Below, in pieces: positions 1 to 4,829 of a DNA stretch of 28,402 nt. The position numbers and the translations under genes were made by a program. Under the pieces are notes generated by a model that was not told where the DNA came from, ran no database searches, and saw only the letters and a program-made list of their open reading frames with translations. Every line of letters starts with the position of its first letter. Positions within the stretch are counted from its first letter, which is position 1. Source of the stretch: a virus; IMG/VR virus record IMGVR_UViG_3300031997_000048, positions 1 through 28,402 of that record; one strand, written 5' to 3'.

Positions 1-185
1 GCCGCGAGCGCCCCTTCCTCCAGTTCCTCCACCAGGTCAATCGTGATCCGACAGAGCTTGCCGTCGGCGGCGGTGACGCTGTGGACCTCGAATACCGTCG
101 GCACCCCGGCGTAGCCGGGAACGTAAATCCCCGTTACGAGGTAGTCGCCGACAGGCAGGTTGGTGTATTCGATTCCGGATGGCAT
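1..185 (-). CDS. Hypothetical protein, 3' end outside window (61 residues visible)
   Basis: An open frame starts MPSGIEYTNLPVGDY and runs off the left edge without a stop. The start is supported by a strong upstream purine run (AAAGGGGGAT) about six bases before the ATG. The visible part is rich in Val, Thr and Tyr in a beta-strand-like pattern (LVTGIYVPGYAG, TVFEVHSV, KLCRITIDLVEEL), ending in an acidic helix-like stretch. I do not recognise the family. It is the last visible member of the leftward small-gene operon and follows the 33-aa membrane peptide after a 12-base gap. Function unknown; the call rests on the open frame and ribosome binding site only. Confidence 0.65.
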   Translation of the reverse strand, partial: MPSGIEYTNLPVGDYLVTGIYVPGYAGVPTVFEVHSVTAADGKLCRITIDLVEELEEGALA

Positions 186-197
186 GTGATCCCCCTT

Positions 198-299
198 TCA
201 GTAGCAGAAGGCCATGAAGGCCAGAAGCCAGACGTAAACTACCACCACGATCCCGCCCGCGAGCTGGGCGGCGAAGTCAAACCAGTCATCCCTGGTCAT
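198..299 (-). CDS. 33-residue single-pass membrane peptide
   Basis: A very small gene reading MTRDDWFDFAAQLAGG followed by a hydrophobic segment (IVVVVYVWLLAFMAF) that fills the C-terminal half, ending CY. This is the pattern of a one-helix membrane peptide. The frame is open further upstream, but that part is Arg-rich and overlaps the zinc-ribbon gene; the ATG at 299 has a GGAGG box at the right distance, so I chose it. Its start overlaps the end of the upstream zinc-ribbon gene, which implies translational coupling. Function unknown; small membrane peptides in phages can be holin-like, superinfection-exclusion or host-takeover factors, and nothing here separates these. Confidence 0.55.
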   Translation of the reverse strand: MTRDDWFDFAAQLAGGIVVVVYVWLLAFMAFCY

Positions 300-459
300 C
301 GCCGCCTCCGACTGGCGCCTCGATCCAGGTCGGCTTCGAGGTCCGCTCCGGGGCCGGGTCCGCCGCCGCCTGATCCCCATTCCGTTTCGCCCGGCACCGC
401 GGGCAGTAGGTAAGGTCGGGGTCGGAAAAGCGGAAGCCGCAGGAAGGGCAGGTCGGCAT
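286..459 (-). CDS. 57-residue zinc-ribbon protein
   Basis: A short frame encodes a protein that starts MPTCPSCGFRF and continues to TYCPRCRAK. The two CPxC knuckles (Cys4/Cys7 and Cys19/Cys22) form a compact four-cysteine zinc ribbon. The C-terminal half is Pro/Ala/Gly-rich and probably disordered. A GGAAGG box lies about eight bases before the ATG. The gene sits two bases after the 66-aa gene and overlaps the start of the membrane-peptide gene. Zinc ribbons of this size bind nucleic acid or proteins; no catalytic residues are visible. It is the second zinc ribbon in this operon, with no obvious similarity to the other outside the knuckles. Confidence 0.65.
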   Translation of the reverse strand: MPTCPSCGFRFSDPDLTYCPRCRAKRNGDQAAADPAPERTSKPTWIEAPVGGGDDQG

Positions 460-461
460 CG

Positions 462-662
462 CTACACCTTCCGATAGACGTTCAGTCCGACGGTGACGCC
501 CGTAATCTGGAGGTTACCGAGAGTGGAGGCGACGCGATGAGACTTGCCGCTGGCGCTGGGGCCGTGATCTTGTGCCCGATTGAAGCGAAGGTAGACGAGG
601 TCGCCGTCCACGGCCACCTCCAGATTAACCGCTCCCTGCACCTGTTCAAAATTCAATGCCAT
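462..662 (-). CDS. Conserved small protein, 66 residues, GPSxSGK / GLNVYRK motif
   Basis: Starts MALNFEQVQG after a very strong AAAAAGGAGGATCAA leader, which decides the start over a longer frame reaching 818. The protein alternates beta-strand-like segments (AVNLEVAVDGDLVYLRF) with a conserved-looking core (QDHGPSASGKSHRVASTLGN) and ends GVTVGLNVYRKV. I recall small bacterial and phage proteins sharing the GPS-SGK-VAST-GN...GLNVYR pattern, but cannot attach a function. The GPSASGKS stretch looks like a phosphate-binding loop, but the protein is too small for a P-loop NTPase and lacks a Walker B motif. It lies in the leftward small-gene operon between two zinc-ribbon genes. Confidence 0.7.
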   Translation of the reverse strand: MALNFEQVQGAVNLEVAVDGDLVYLRFNRAQDHGPSASGKSHRVASTLGNLQITGVTVGLNVYRKV

Positions 663-697
663 TTGATCCTCCTTTTTGGTTGAAAGCCTCATCATCT

Positions 698-907
698 CTA
701 TCGAGGTAGGGGCTGCATAAAATAGGCAGCCTTGAATGATACCGGCCATTCGTTTTCGATCCAGGGCCACTTTATTAAATGGGTCGTGGCCTGTAGTTTG
801 GTTCCACAGCGAGGGCAATAGGCATCCTTCAGCCTCGACACCTCACGGCGCGGATGGAAACGAAAGGCGATCTTGCAAGTTGGACATTTCCCTTGAATTT
901 CTCGCAT
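698..907 (-). CDS. 69-residue zinc-ribbon protein
   Basis: Starts MREIQGKCPTCKIAF after an AAAAAAAGGAGGG box about eight bases upstream; a longer frame to 970 lacks a comparable site. Two cysteine pairs, CPTC (residues 9-12) and CPRC (near residue 31), are separated by a basic stretch (RFHPRREVSRLK), giving a four-cysteine ribbon. The C-terminal 30 residues are rich in Trp and aromatic residues (KWPWIENEWPVSF). Zinc ribbons in small phage proteins usually contact nucleic acid, ribosomes or RNA polymerase, but no specific role can be read from the sequence. It is the third gene after the strong promoter near 1606. Confidence 0.7.
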   Translation of the reverse strand: MREIQGKCPTCKIAFRFHPRREVSRLKDAYCPRCGTKLQATTHLIKWPWIENEWPVSFKAAYFMQPLPR

Positions 908-982
908 CAATAATCCCTCCTTTTTTTGAAGCCTCATCAGTGCCGGTCCCTCCGGCGGACGGGGGCGCACCCCCCGTTTCGG

Positions 983-1309
983 CTAACGCGTCTGGTTCAA
1001 GGTATCGATCAGAAACCGAAAAACATCGGAGCGAATAGAATCAGGGATGCCGAGGTTGAATGCCTCAATGACTCGCGATCTGACATATTCGGCCCTGGTC
1101 GGGCGGGTGTCGGGCCGGGCGGTGGAAGTCGTAGAGCCGGTGGCCTCCACGTCCTCACGGGCGTTGCGGACGGCCTGGGCGTGCTCGCGCAGGGTCCGGC
1201 GCGTAACGGCCAGGTGGCGGAGGCCGGGGGACTGGCGCTCGGCTTCGGTCAGTTTGTGCGGGGCGTTAAGGTAGCGGCTAATGGTCGGGTGCATGAGTAA
1301 CTTTTCCAT
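983..1309 (-). CDS. Hypothetical protein, 108 residues, helical and basic
   Basis: Starts MEKLLMHPTISRYLN after a GGGAGGAACAATC ribosome binding site; the frame extends upstream to 1417, but that part overlaps the neighbouring gene and reads as Arg-rich shadow. The N-terminal two-thirds is predicted helical and rich in Arg, Ala and Glu (TRRTLREHAQAVRNAREDVEA), then a Thr/Ser/Pro linker (GSTTSTARPDTRPTRAEYV), then a final helix (DSIRSDVFRFLIDTLNQ). No motif is recognised. The low-complexity middle suggests two short helical modules joined by a flexible segment. It is the second gene of the operon driven by the promoter at 1606-1634. Confidence 0.6.
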   Translation of the reverse strand: MEKLLMHPTISRYLNAPHKLTEAERQSPGLRHLAVTRRTLREHAQAVRNAREDVEATGSTTSTARPDTRPTRAEYVRSRVIEAFNLGIPDSIRSDVFRFLIDTLNQTR

Positions 1310-1362
1310 GATTGTTCCTCCCTGTTTGGCGGTCTGGTTGGAAGTCCCGGCCCGGCGGCGGG

Positions 1363-1569
1363 CTAATGAGCCATCTCTCCGAAGGAAACGGAAACGTCTT
1401 TGAGATAACGTGACCATGCCCGATCAACGGCGACCTGCCGGTCCAAGGTGAAAACGTCATAGATCATACCGCCGACCTTGACCCGGAAACCAACGGGATT
1501 CCCATTGGAAGTGCGCGGGGTAACGACCATCGCCGCCTTGACTTCCTCATCGCTGATTATCTTTTGCAT
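1363..1569 (-). CDS. Hypothetical protein, 68 residues, first gene of small-gene operon
   Basis: Reads MQKIISDEEVKAAMVVTPRT and then NPVGFRVKVGGMIYDVFTLD, ending FGEMAH. Two in-frame ATGs compete. The one at 1599 lies only about six bases beyond the -10 element, so a transcript starting normally would leave it leaderless. The one at 1569 has a GGGGGAACGGGG purine run before it, and I chose it. The central part looks like a small beta-barrel (VGFRVKVGGMIYDVFTL), followed by a helix (RQVAVDRAWSRYLKD). No family is recognised. As the promoter-proximal gene it should be the most strongly expressed of the group. Confidence 0.65.
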   Translation of the reverse strand: MQKIISDEEVKAAMVVTPRTSNGNPVGFRVKVGGMIYDVFTLDRQVAVDRAWSRYLKDVSVSFGEMAH

Positions 1570-1605
1570 CCCCGTTCCCCCTTTTTCTTTTTCGATCATG
1601 TAAAG

Positions 1606-1634
1606 AGTATAACATATCGTTTTATATTTGTCAA
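1606..1634 (-). promoter_or_regulatory. Strong sigma70 promoter, extended -10
   Basis: On the minus strand TTGACA (1634-1629, full consensus -35) is followed by exactly 17 bases and TATACT (1611-1606, one mismatch to TATAAT). TG lies one base before the -10 (TGTTATACT), giving an extended -10 element. The expected start site is around 1599-1601, so it transcribes the leftward small-gene operon. The surrounding 1600-1745 stretch is much more AT-rich than the rest of the window. Confidence 0.88.
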
Positions 1635-1683
1635 GAGATTTATTTGCGATCCCGCATATTTTTTTTCACGGCTATATTGGCTT

Positions 1684-1710
1684 TTGGCACGATATTAGCA
1701 ATCCTATAAT
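1684..1710 (+). promoter_or_regulatory. Possible rightward promoter (sigma54-like, overlapping a TATAAT)
   Basis: On the plus strand TGGCACG-N4-TAGCA (1685-1700) matches the sigma54 -24/-12 consensus TGGCACG-N4-TTGCA with one mismatch and correct GG-GC spacing. A perfect TATAAT follows at 1705-1710, with TTGGCA 15 bases before it, short for a sigma70 spacer. Either could drive a rightward transcript into the parS region, antisense to the endolysin. No supported gene lies on that strand, so this is a weak call. Confidence 0.22.
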
Positions 1711-1730
1711 ATGCGGTTTCCAGGGGCTAG

Positions 1731-1748
1731 TGTAGCAAAAATGCTACA
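1731..1748. repeat. Inverted repeat, possible operator
   Basis: TGTAGCA-AAAA-TGCTACA is a perfect 7-bp inverted repeat with a four-base spacer, ending nine bases before the parS palindrome and about 100 bp upstream of the leftward promoter. Its size and symmetry fit a dimeric repressor or activator site. As RNA it would form only a short AT-containing hairpin without a T-run, so an operator is more likely than a terminator. The binding protein is unknown. Confidence 0.45.
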
Positions 1749-1757
1749 GTTAGAGAA

Positions 1758-1773
1758 TGTTTCACGTGAAACA
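1758..1773. promoter_or_regulatory. parS: parS centromere site (ParB-binding palindrome)
   Basis: TGTTTCACGTGAAACA is a perfect 16-bp palindrome, flanked by one more symmetric A/T pair. It is identical to the consensus parS bound by chromosomal ParB/Spo0J proteins across bacteria. Reading across it in both directions gives the peptides NVSRET and MFHVKH, the usual translation shadows of parS. It lies in the non-coding hub between the late-operon terminator and the leftward promoter, not inside a gene, so selection for the DNA site itself is the simplest reading. Function in a phage context is inference: loading host ParB, for segregation or gene control. Confidence 0.9.
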
Positions 1774-1891
1774 TTGGCGGCGGACAGGCCCGAATCCCGC
1801 AATCTAGGGGCCAAACTCGGGCAAGGCGGCCTGTTTGGGCCTCCCCGGTTGCCGAGTACCCGGCTGGCGTCGGCAGGCAGTCTAGGGGCGC

Positions 1892-1930
1892 AAAAACCGC
1901 GACCACCGGGGGATCACCAGTGGTCGCGGT
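1892..1930 (-). terminator. Rho-independent terminator of the late operon
   Basis: On the minus strand ACCGCGACCAC pairs perfectly with GTGGTCGCGGT across a 13-base loop, and the stem runs straight into TTTTT then G. The GC-rich 11-bp stem plus U-tract is a classic intrinsic terminator. It lies about 45 bases after the endolysin stop, so it ends the long late transcript before parS and the next promoter. In the plus direction there is no T-run after the stem. Confidence 0.88.
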
Positions 1931-1974
1931 CGGGGGCGCCAGGGGAAAAAGGTTAAAAGCCCCGCGCCCCGAAC

Positions 1975-2397
1975 TTAGGCAGTTACCCGTTCGCCCAGGA
2001 TGCGGAGGGCGGCCTTGAATCCCATGGGCCTCTTCAACCCATCCTCCGCCCACCGCGCCGTCTCCGGCCTGACGTCGAGGTGAATCCAGCCGCCTGGCCG
2101 GAGATAGATGCCGACGCCCTTGACCATCGGCACCCGCATCGCGGCCTTGTAGAGCTTCCACAGGTCGGGCGCCTGCACGTCGGCGGCCATGCCGAGCATG
2201 TGCTGGCTGTCCTTGGCACCGCCACAGGCTTTGTTATGGCCGGGACAGCGGTAGCCGGAGACGATGTGCAGGGGTTCCCCGACCTCGACCCGGACGGCCT
2301 CAAGCGCCTGGAGGAGCCGGGGCTGAACCTCGCACCGGCCGCACCCGCAGTGGCATTGGAACTCGGAGGTCGAGAAGTGAGCAGAGAGGTCGCCCAT
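1975..2397 (-). CDS. Endolysin, M15-family zinc peptidase
   Basis: A 140-residue single-domain peptidase of the M15A (D-Ala-D-Ala carboxypeptidase-like) family, cleaving peptidoglycan cross-links. It opens with the family's HFSTSEFQC segment, then SGYRCPGHNKACGG (residues 47-60), then SQHMLGMAADV with zinc ligands His66 and Asp73, and later GGWIHLDVR with His106 and Asp108. There is no signal peptide and no cell-wall-binding domain, so release should depend on a holin. A Cys-rich CHCGCGRC stretch follows the N-terminal helix. I chose the ATG at 2397, four bases after the upstream gene; the frame extends to 2490 but that part overlaps the membrane-protein gene and looks like shadow. It is the last gene before the late terminator. 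Confidence 0.88.
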   Translation of the reverse strand: MGDLSAHFSTSEFQCHCGCGRCEVQPRLLQALEAVRVEVGEPLHIVSGYRCPGHNKACGGAKDSQHMLGMAADVQAPDLWKLYKAAMRVPMVKGVGIYLRPGGWIHLDVRPETARWAEDGLKRPMGFKAALRILGERVTA

Positions 2398-2401
2398 GAC
2401 G

Positions 2402-2911
2402 TCACCCCTTCCCGCGCCGGGTGAGCAGGGCCAGGAATCGCTCACGCAGGGGCACGGCGGACCCGTCGGCGCGCTTGATGCTGGCGTCAAGGAATCGGCC
2501 GGCCAGGGCGGTCAGGACCGGGGCCGCCGATTCGACCTGCCGCTTGACCGCCCGTATTTTTCGGGGCAACGATTCCTCGGCAATCTCGGCTGAGGTCGTC
2601 ACCAGGTCCAGGGCGGAGACCGCGGCCTCCTTTCCCCGGCGCTGGTGGATGGCCCCGATGATGGCGGCGACGGCGACCCCGAAGGCCACGATCAAGGTCT
2701 GGTTCACCACCACCCACTCCATCGTCTCCTTGAAGGTCTGGAGCCAGCGCCCGAGATCGAACCCGGTCTGTACGACCGTGGCCGTGGTGTCGGCGGTCCA
2801 ACCCGTCAGCGGAAAAAGGCCGATGGTGGCATAGGCCCAGGCCATAACCACCACTAGCCACATGGCGGCAATGCCAACCGACCACAGCAGAGAGATTATG
2901 AGCCGTTTCAT
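2402..2911 (-). CDS. Two-helix membrane protein, candidate holin
   Basis: A 169-residue protein with two clear hydrophobic segments: residues about 4-32 (LIISLLWSVGIAAMWLVVVM onward) and about 67-88 (VVVNQTLIVAFGVAVAAIIGAI). Between them lies a soluble loop with GRWLQTFKETMEWVV. The second helix is followed by a basic HQRRGK and a long cytoplasm-like helical tail rich in Ala, Glu, Lys and Arg. It lies directly before the endolysin, where holins normally sit, but 169 residues is longer than most two-helix holins and the tail is unusual. Topology and context support a lysis role; the exact class is inference. Its start has a GGGGTGAC box and follows the upstream gene by four bases. Confidence 0.6.
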   Translation of the reverse strand: MKRLIISLLWSVGIAAMWLVVVMAWAYATIGLFPLTGWTADTTATVVQTGFDLGRWLQTFKETMEWVVVNQTLIVAFGVAVAAIIGAIHQRRGKEAAVSALDLVTTSAEIAEESLPRKIRAVKRQVESAAPVLTALAGRFLDASIKRADGSAVPLRERFLALLTRRGKG

Positions 2912-2915
2912 GGCG

Positions 2916-3323
2916 TCACCCCACCTTGACCTGCTGAACCTGTTTCAGAATTTCCCCGATGATGGGGACGAGCCAGGTCGGAATCTTGCCGCCGGCCATC
3001 ACGACCTGGACGGCGATCCAAAAAGCCTCGCGCTCGACGAGGCCGGTGTTGAATCCAATCACGCTGGTGGTGTCGCTCCCGGTATTCTTCGCCATCGCCT
3101 CCGCCCGGCCGGCCTCACCTTTCAGGATGGCGGTCACGAACGCGCCCAGTCCCTCGCCGCCCTCCGTGGCCCACCGCTCGAAGCGGGGCTTGTTCAGGAT
3201 CAGCCACGCCTTGACCCCGACGGCGACCTTGTGCAGTTCATCCGTGAACGTATTAAGGTTGTAATGCCACTCCGCTTTCAGGTTCGCGTTCAACGCCGCC
3301 AACTGATTCACCTTGTCCGCCAT
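2916..3323 (-). CDS. Hypothetical protein of lysis region, 135 residues
   Basis: Starts MADKVNQLAALNANLK after an AAGGAGGGGATC site, which decides the start over a longer frame reaching 3407. The protein appears mainly helical, with several Trp and a mildly hydrophobic C-terminal part (AFWIAVQVVMAGGKIPTWLV), but no convincing full membrane helix. The ending IIGEILKQVQQVKVG looks amphipathic. I do not recognise a family. Lying between two membrane-protein genes and upstream of the endolysin, it may belong to the lysis cassette or be a virion protein; nothing in it decides. Confidence 0.6.
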   Translation of the reverse strand: MADKVNQLAALNANLKAEWHYNLNTFTDELHKVAVGVKAWLILNKPRFERWATEGGEGLGAFVTAILKGEAGRAEAMAKNTGSDTTSVIGFNTGLVEREAFWIAVQVVMAGGKIPTWLVPIIGEILKQVQQVKVG

Positions 3324-3352
3324 GATCCCCTCCTTCCGGGGCCGCGCCCCGT

Positions 3353-3550
3353 CTATTCGGCCTTTTCGCCTTCCATAAAAGACAGCCGCTTTTCGTGATT
3401 GAGGCATGATATTTCGACGTCAACCATGTCCTTTTCGATCCGCTCAAAACGGTCGATCAATCGCCCCCAAGCCATCCAAAAGAAGGCTCCGACTATTCCC
3501 GATGATACTAGGCCGGATATAAGTCCGGTTGAGATATCGTTCCAATTCAT
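3353..3550 (-). CDS. Small membrane protein with coiled-coil tail
   Basis: A 65-residue protein with one N-terminal hydrophobic helix (residues about 8-29, GLISGLVSSGIVGAFFWMAW) followed by a charged heptad-like helix (RLIDRFERIEKDMVDVEISCLNHEKRL). This resembles, in reversed order, the haemolysin-XhlA-type phage proteins that pair a short coiled coil with a membrane helix next to lysis genes. Such proteins can act as holin partners or membrane anchors. The ribosome binding site is weak (GGTGACGTAA). With the 169-aa membrane protein downstream it makes a plausible two-component holin set. Function is inferred from topology and position. Confidence 0.6.
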   Translation of the reverse strand: MNWNDISTGLISGLVSSGIVGAFFWMAWGRLIDRFERIEKDMVDVEISCLNHEKRLSFMEGEKAE

Positions 3551-3601
3551 TTACGTCACCGCTTTCCGGTTCCTCGCCCTTGTGCCGCGGCCTCGCGGGC
3601 C

Positions 3602-3949
3602 TCATCCTTTCAAGTATGATATTGTCAACTGTCCATCCGTGGTCGCCGCCCGAATCGCGGCGAGATAGGGCGCGGCAATGTTCGGCGTCAAGACCGTTTC
3701 GCAGGTGCCGCCCGCCAGGTATTGACTCCCGTCCGTCGCGCTGGTAGTCGCTGCCGCCGCGACCGTCACGTCGCCGAGTTTATAGTAGCAGTTGACCGTG
3801 GCCTTGACCTGGATCAAGCGGTTCGGCAGCACCGCGATTCGGGCCGAAGCCGTGGCGCTGGCAATTTGGATCGGCGACACGTCGCCCTGGATCGGCGCCG
3901 GGCTGATGGGCTTCAAGTTTCCGTCAAGGGCCTGGTTTCCGCTGGGCAT
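3602..3949 (-). CDS. Tail-end small protein, paralog A
   Basis: A 115-residue protein clearly paralogous to the next gene upstream. Both share an N-terminal PISP-P-GD/A region, the core IAVLPNRLIQVK with CYYKLG, an AAAATTSAT stretch, SQYL, and the end LTISYLKG or MTISYLKG. The pattern suggests a compact beta-sandwich. It has the extended GGAGGATAC ribosome binding site also used by the capsid, tube and beta-helix genes, so high expression is likely. It follows the tail-hub region and precedes the lysis genes, so a role as a distal tail, fibre or decoration subunit is plausible but inferred. No database family is recognised. Confidence 0.65.
   Translation of the reverse strand: MPSGNQALDGNLKPISPAPIQGDVSPIQIASATASARIAVLPNRLIQVKATVNCYYKLGDVTVAAAATTSATDGSQYLAGGTCETVLTPNIAAPYLAAIRAATTDGQLTISYLKG
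3804..3838. repeat. 35-bp direct repeat, copy 1
   Basis: Thirty-five bases identical to 4155-4189, starting TTGACCTGGATCAAGCGG and ending AGCACCGCGAT. They encode the conserved AVLPNRLIQVK core of the two paralogous tail-end proteins. The start-to-start distance is 351 bp, close to one gene length, marking the tandem duplication. Confidence 0.85.
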
Positions 3950-3958
3950 GGTATCCTC

Positions 3959-4303
3959 CTATCCTTTCAGGTATGAGATGGTCATTTGACCGTTGCCGGT
4001 TTTACGGATGGCGGCGAGAAAAAGAAACGCTCCGGTTTCGACAATTTCCCCGACCCCGGCGGGCAGGTACTGGCTGGCGATGGTGGCGCTGGTAGTGGCC
4101 GCCGCCGCGATGGTGTCTGCCGCCCCCAACTTGTAATAGCAGTCCGTATTGGATTTGACCTGGATCAAGCGGTTCGGCAGCACCGCGATATTGGCGGAAG
4201 CGTCGGTGTAGTCGAATTGGATCGGAGCCGTGGCCCCGTCAATCGGCGGCGGGCTGATAACCTTGCCGCCGCCATCGGTTGCTTGCGCTGAACTGGTGCT
4301 CAT
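3959..4303 (-). CDS. Tail-end small protein, paralog B
   Basis: A 114-residue protein beginning MSTSSAQATDGGGK, homologous over its full length to the neighbouring downstream gene. The most conserved block is NIAVLPNRLIQVK-(6)-CYYKLG, in which 35 consecutive bases are identical between the two genes. Compared with paralog A it has a shorter loop before the final strands. The ribosome binding site is GAGGAG. Tandem duplication with divergence suggests two subunits of one assembly or variants with different specificity. Likely a small structural protein of the tail tip or a surface decoration; inferred from position only. Confidence 0.65.
   Translation of the reverse strand: MSTSSAQATDGGGKVISPPPIDGATAPIQFDYTDASANIAVLPNRLIQVKSNTDCYYKLGAADTIAAAATTSATIASQYLPAGVGEIVETGAFLFLAAIRKTGNGQMTISYLKG
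4155..4189. repeat. 35-bp direct repeat, copy 2
   Basis: Second exact copy of the 35-bp segment inside paralog B. Exact identity over this length, while flanking DNA differs, points to a young duplication or to gene conversion of the core. It is also a possible substrate for recombination that would delete one gene copy. Confidence 0.85.
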
Positions 4304-4331
4304 TTTTATCTCCTCGGGCGCAACGCGCCGG

Positions 4332-4823
4332 TTATTGACCGCAGTATATAATTACCCCGTCTAGTACAAAATTTCGGGCGCTTCCGGAATTGTCGTTATG
4401 GGAATTGATTAATACATCTTTCAATCCGCCAGAAATAACGGTTACCGATTGCGCCGTCTGCCAGTCGGAACTGGCGATGGCTGGAAGAGAAGCAAACGTG
4501 ATAACGTGACCATCAATGGTCACGTCGTAATGGCAATCGGCGTTGGTGCGCGAGCATCCCGCCTTGATCGTGCAATAAATTTTCAGTGCTCCCGACGGAA
4601 CCATTATTTTAATTTCCGCGAGCGCGGCTTTGGAGGTGTTATTGGATTGAGAGCCATAGGTTGCCGGTGGATCAACGGCGGTTGCCACCGCATCTACGTA
4701 GTAGGACCCGCGCCCAAAATTATAAAGAACGCCCTGCTCTAATTGTCCCGTTCGGATCGCATCCATCAAGGTCTGATCGACCGGGCTTTGTGAATCCGTC
4801 TGGCTCGCCGTAATTCCCATCAT
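4332..4823 (-). CDS. Distal tail-associated protein, 163 residues, beta-rich
   Basis: Opens MMGITASQTDSQSPVDQTLMDAIRTG, a short helix, and continues as strand-rich sequence (VLYNFGRGSYYVDAV, AEIKIMVPSGALKIYCTIKAG, YDVTIDGHVITF), ending FVLDGVIIYCGQ. The polar strand and loop pattern fits a single jelly-roll or fibronectin-like virion domain. An AGGGGGTT box lies just before two adjacent ATGs, either of which could be used. It follows the large hub protein by six bases, so it is probably made with the tail tip and could be a receptor-binding or fibre-attachment protein. I do not recognise the family. Confidence 0.6.
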   Translation of the reverse strand: MMGITASQTDSQSPVDQTLMDAIRTGQLEQGVLYNFGRGSYYVDAVATAVDPPATYGSQSNNTSKAALAEIKIMVPSGALKIYCTIKAGCSRTNADCHYDVTIDGHVITFASLPAIASSDWQTAQSVTVISGGLKDVLINSHNDNSGSARNFVLDGVIIYCGQ

Positions 4824-4829
4824 AACCCC

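Noticed and set aside
1711-1956. 81-aa plus-strand frame across the parS region
   Set aside because: No ribosome binding site, starts directly after a TATAAT, low-complexity composition, and includes the parS shadow peptide NVSRET.
1727-2161. 144-aa minus-strand frame overlapping endolysin and parS
   Set aside because: Out-of-frame shadow of the M15 peptidase gene; its end contains MFHVKH, the other translation shadow of parS, and the terminator hairpin.
3804-4189. The 35-bp direct repeats as phage attachment sites
   Set aside because: Both copies lie in the same frame position of two homologous genes, so gene duplication explains them.
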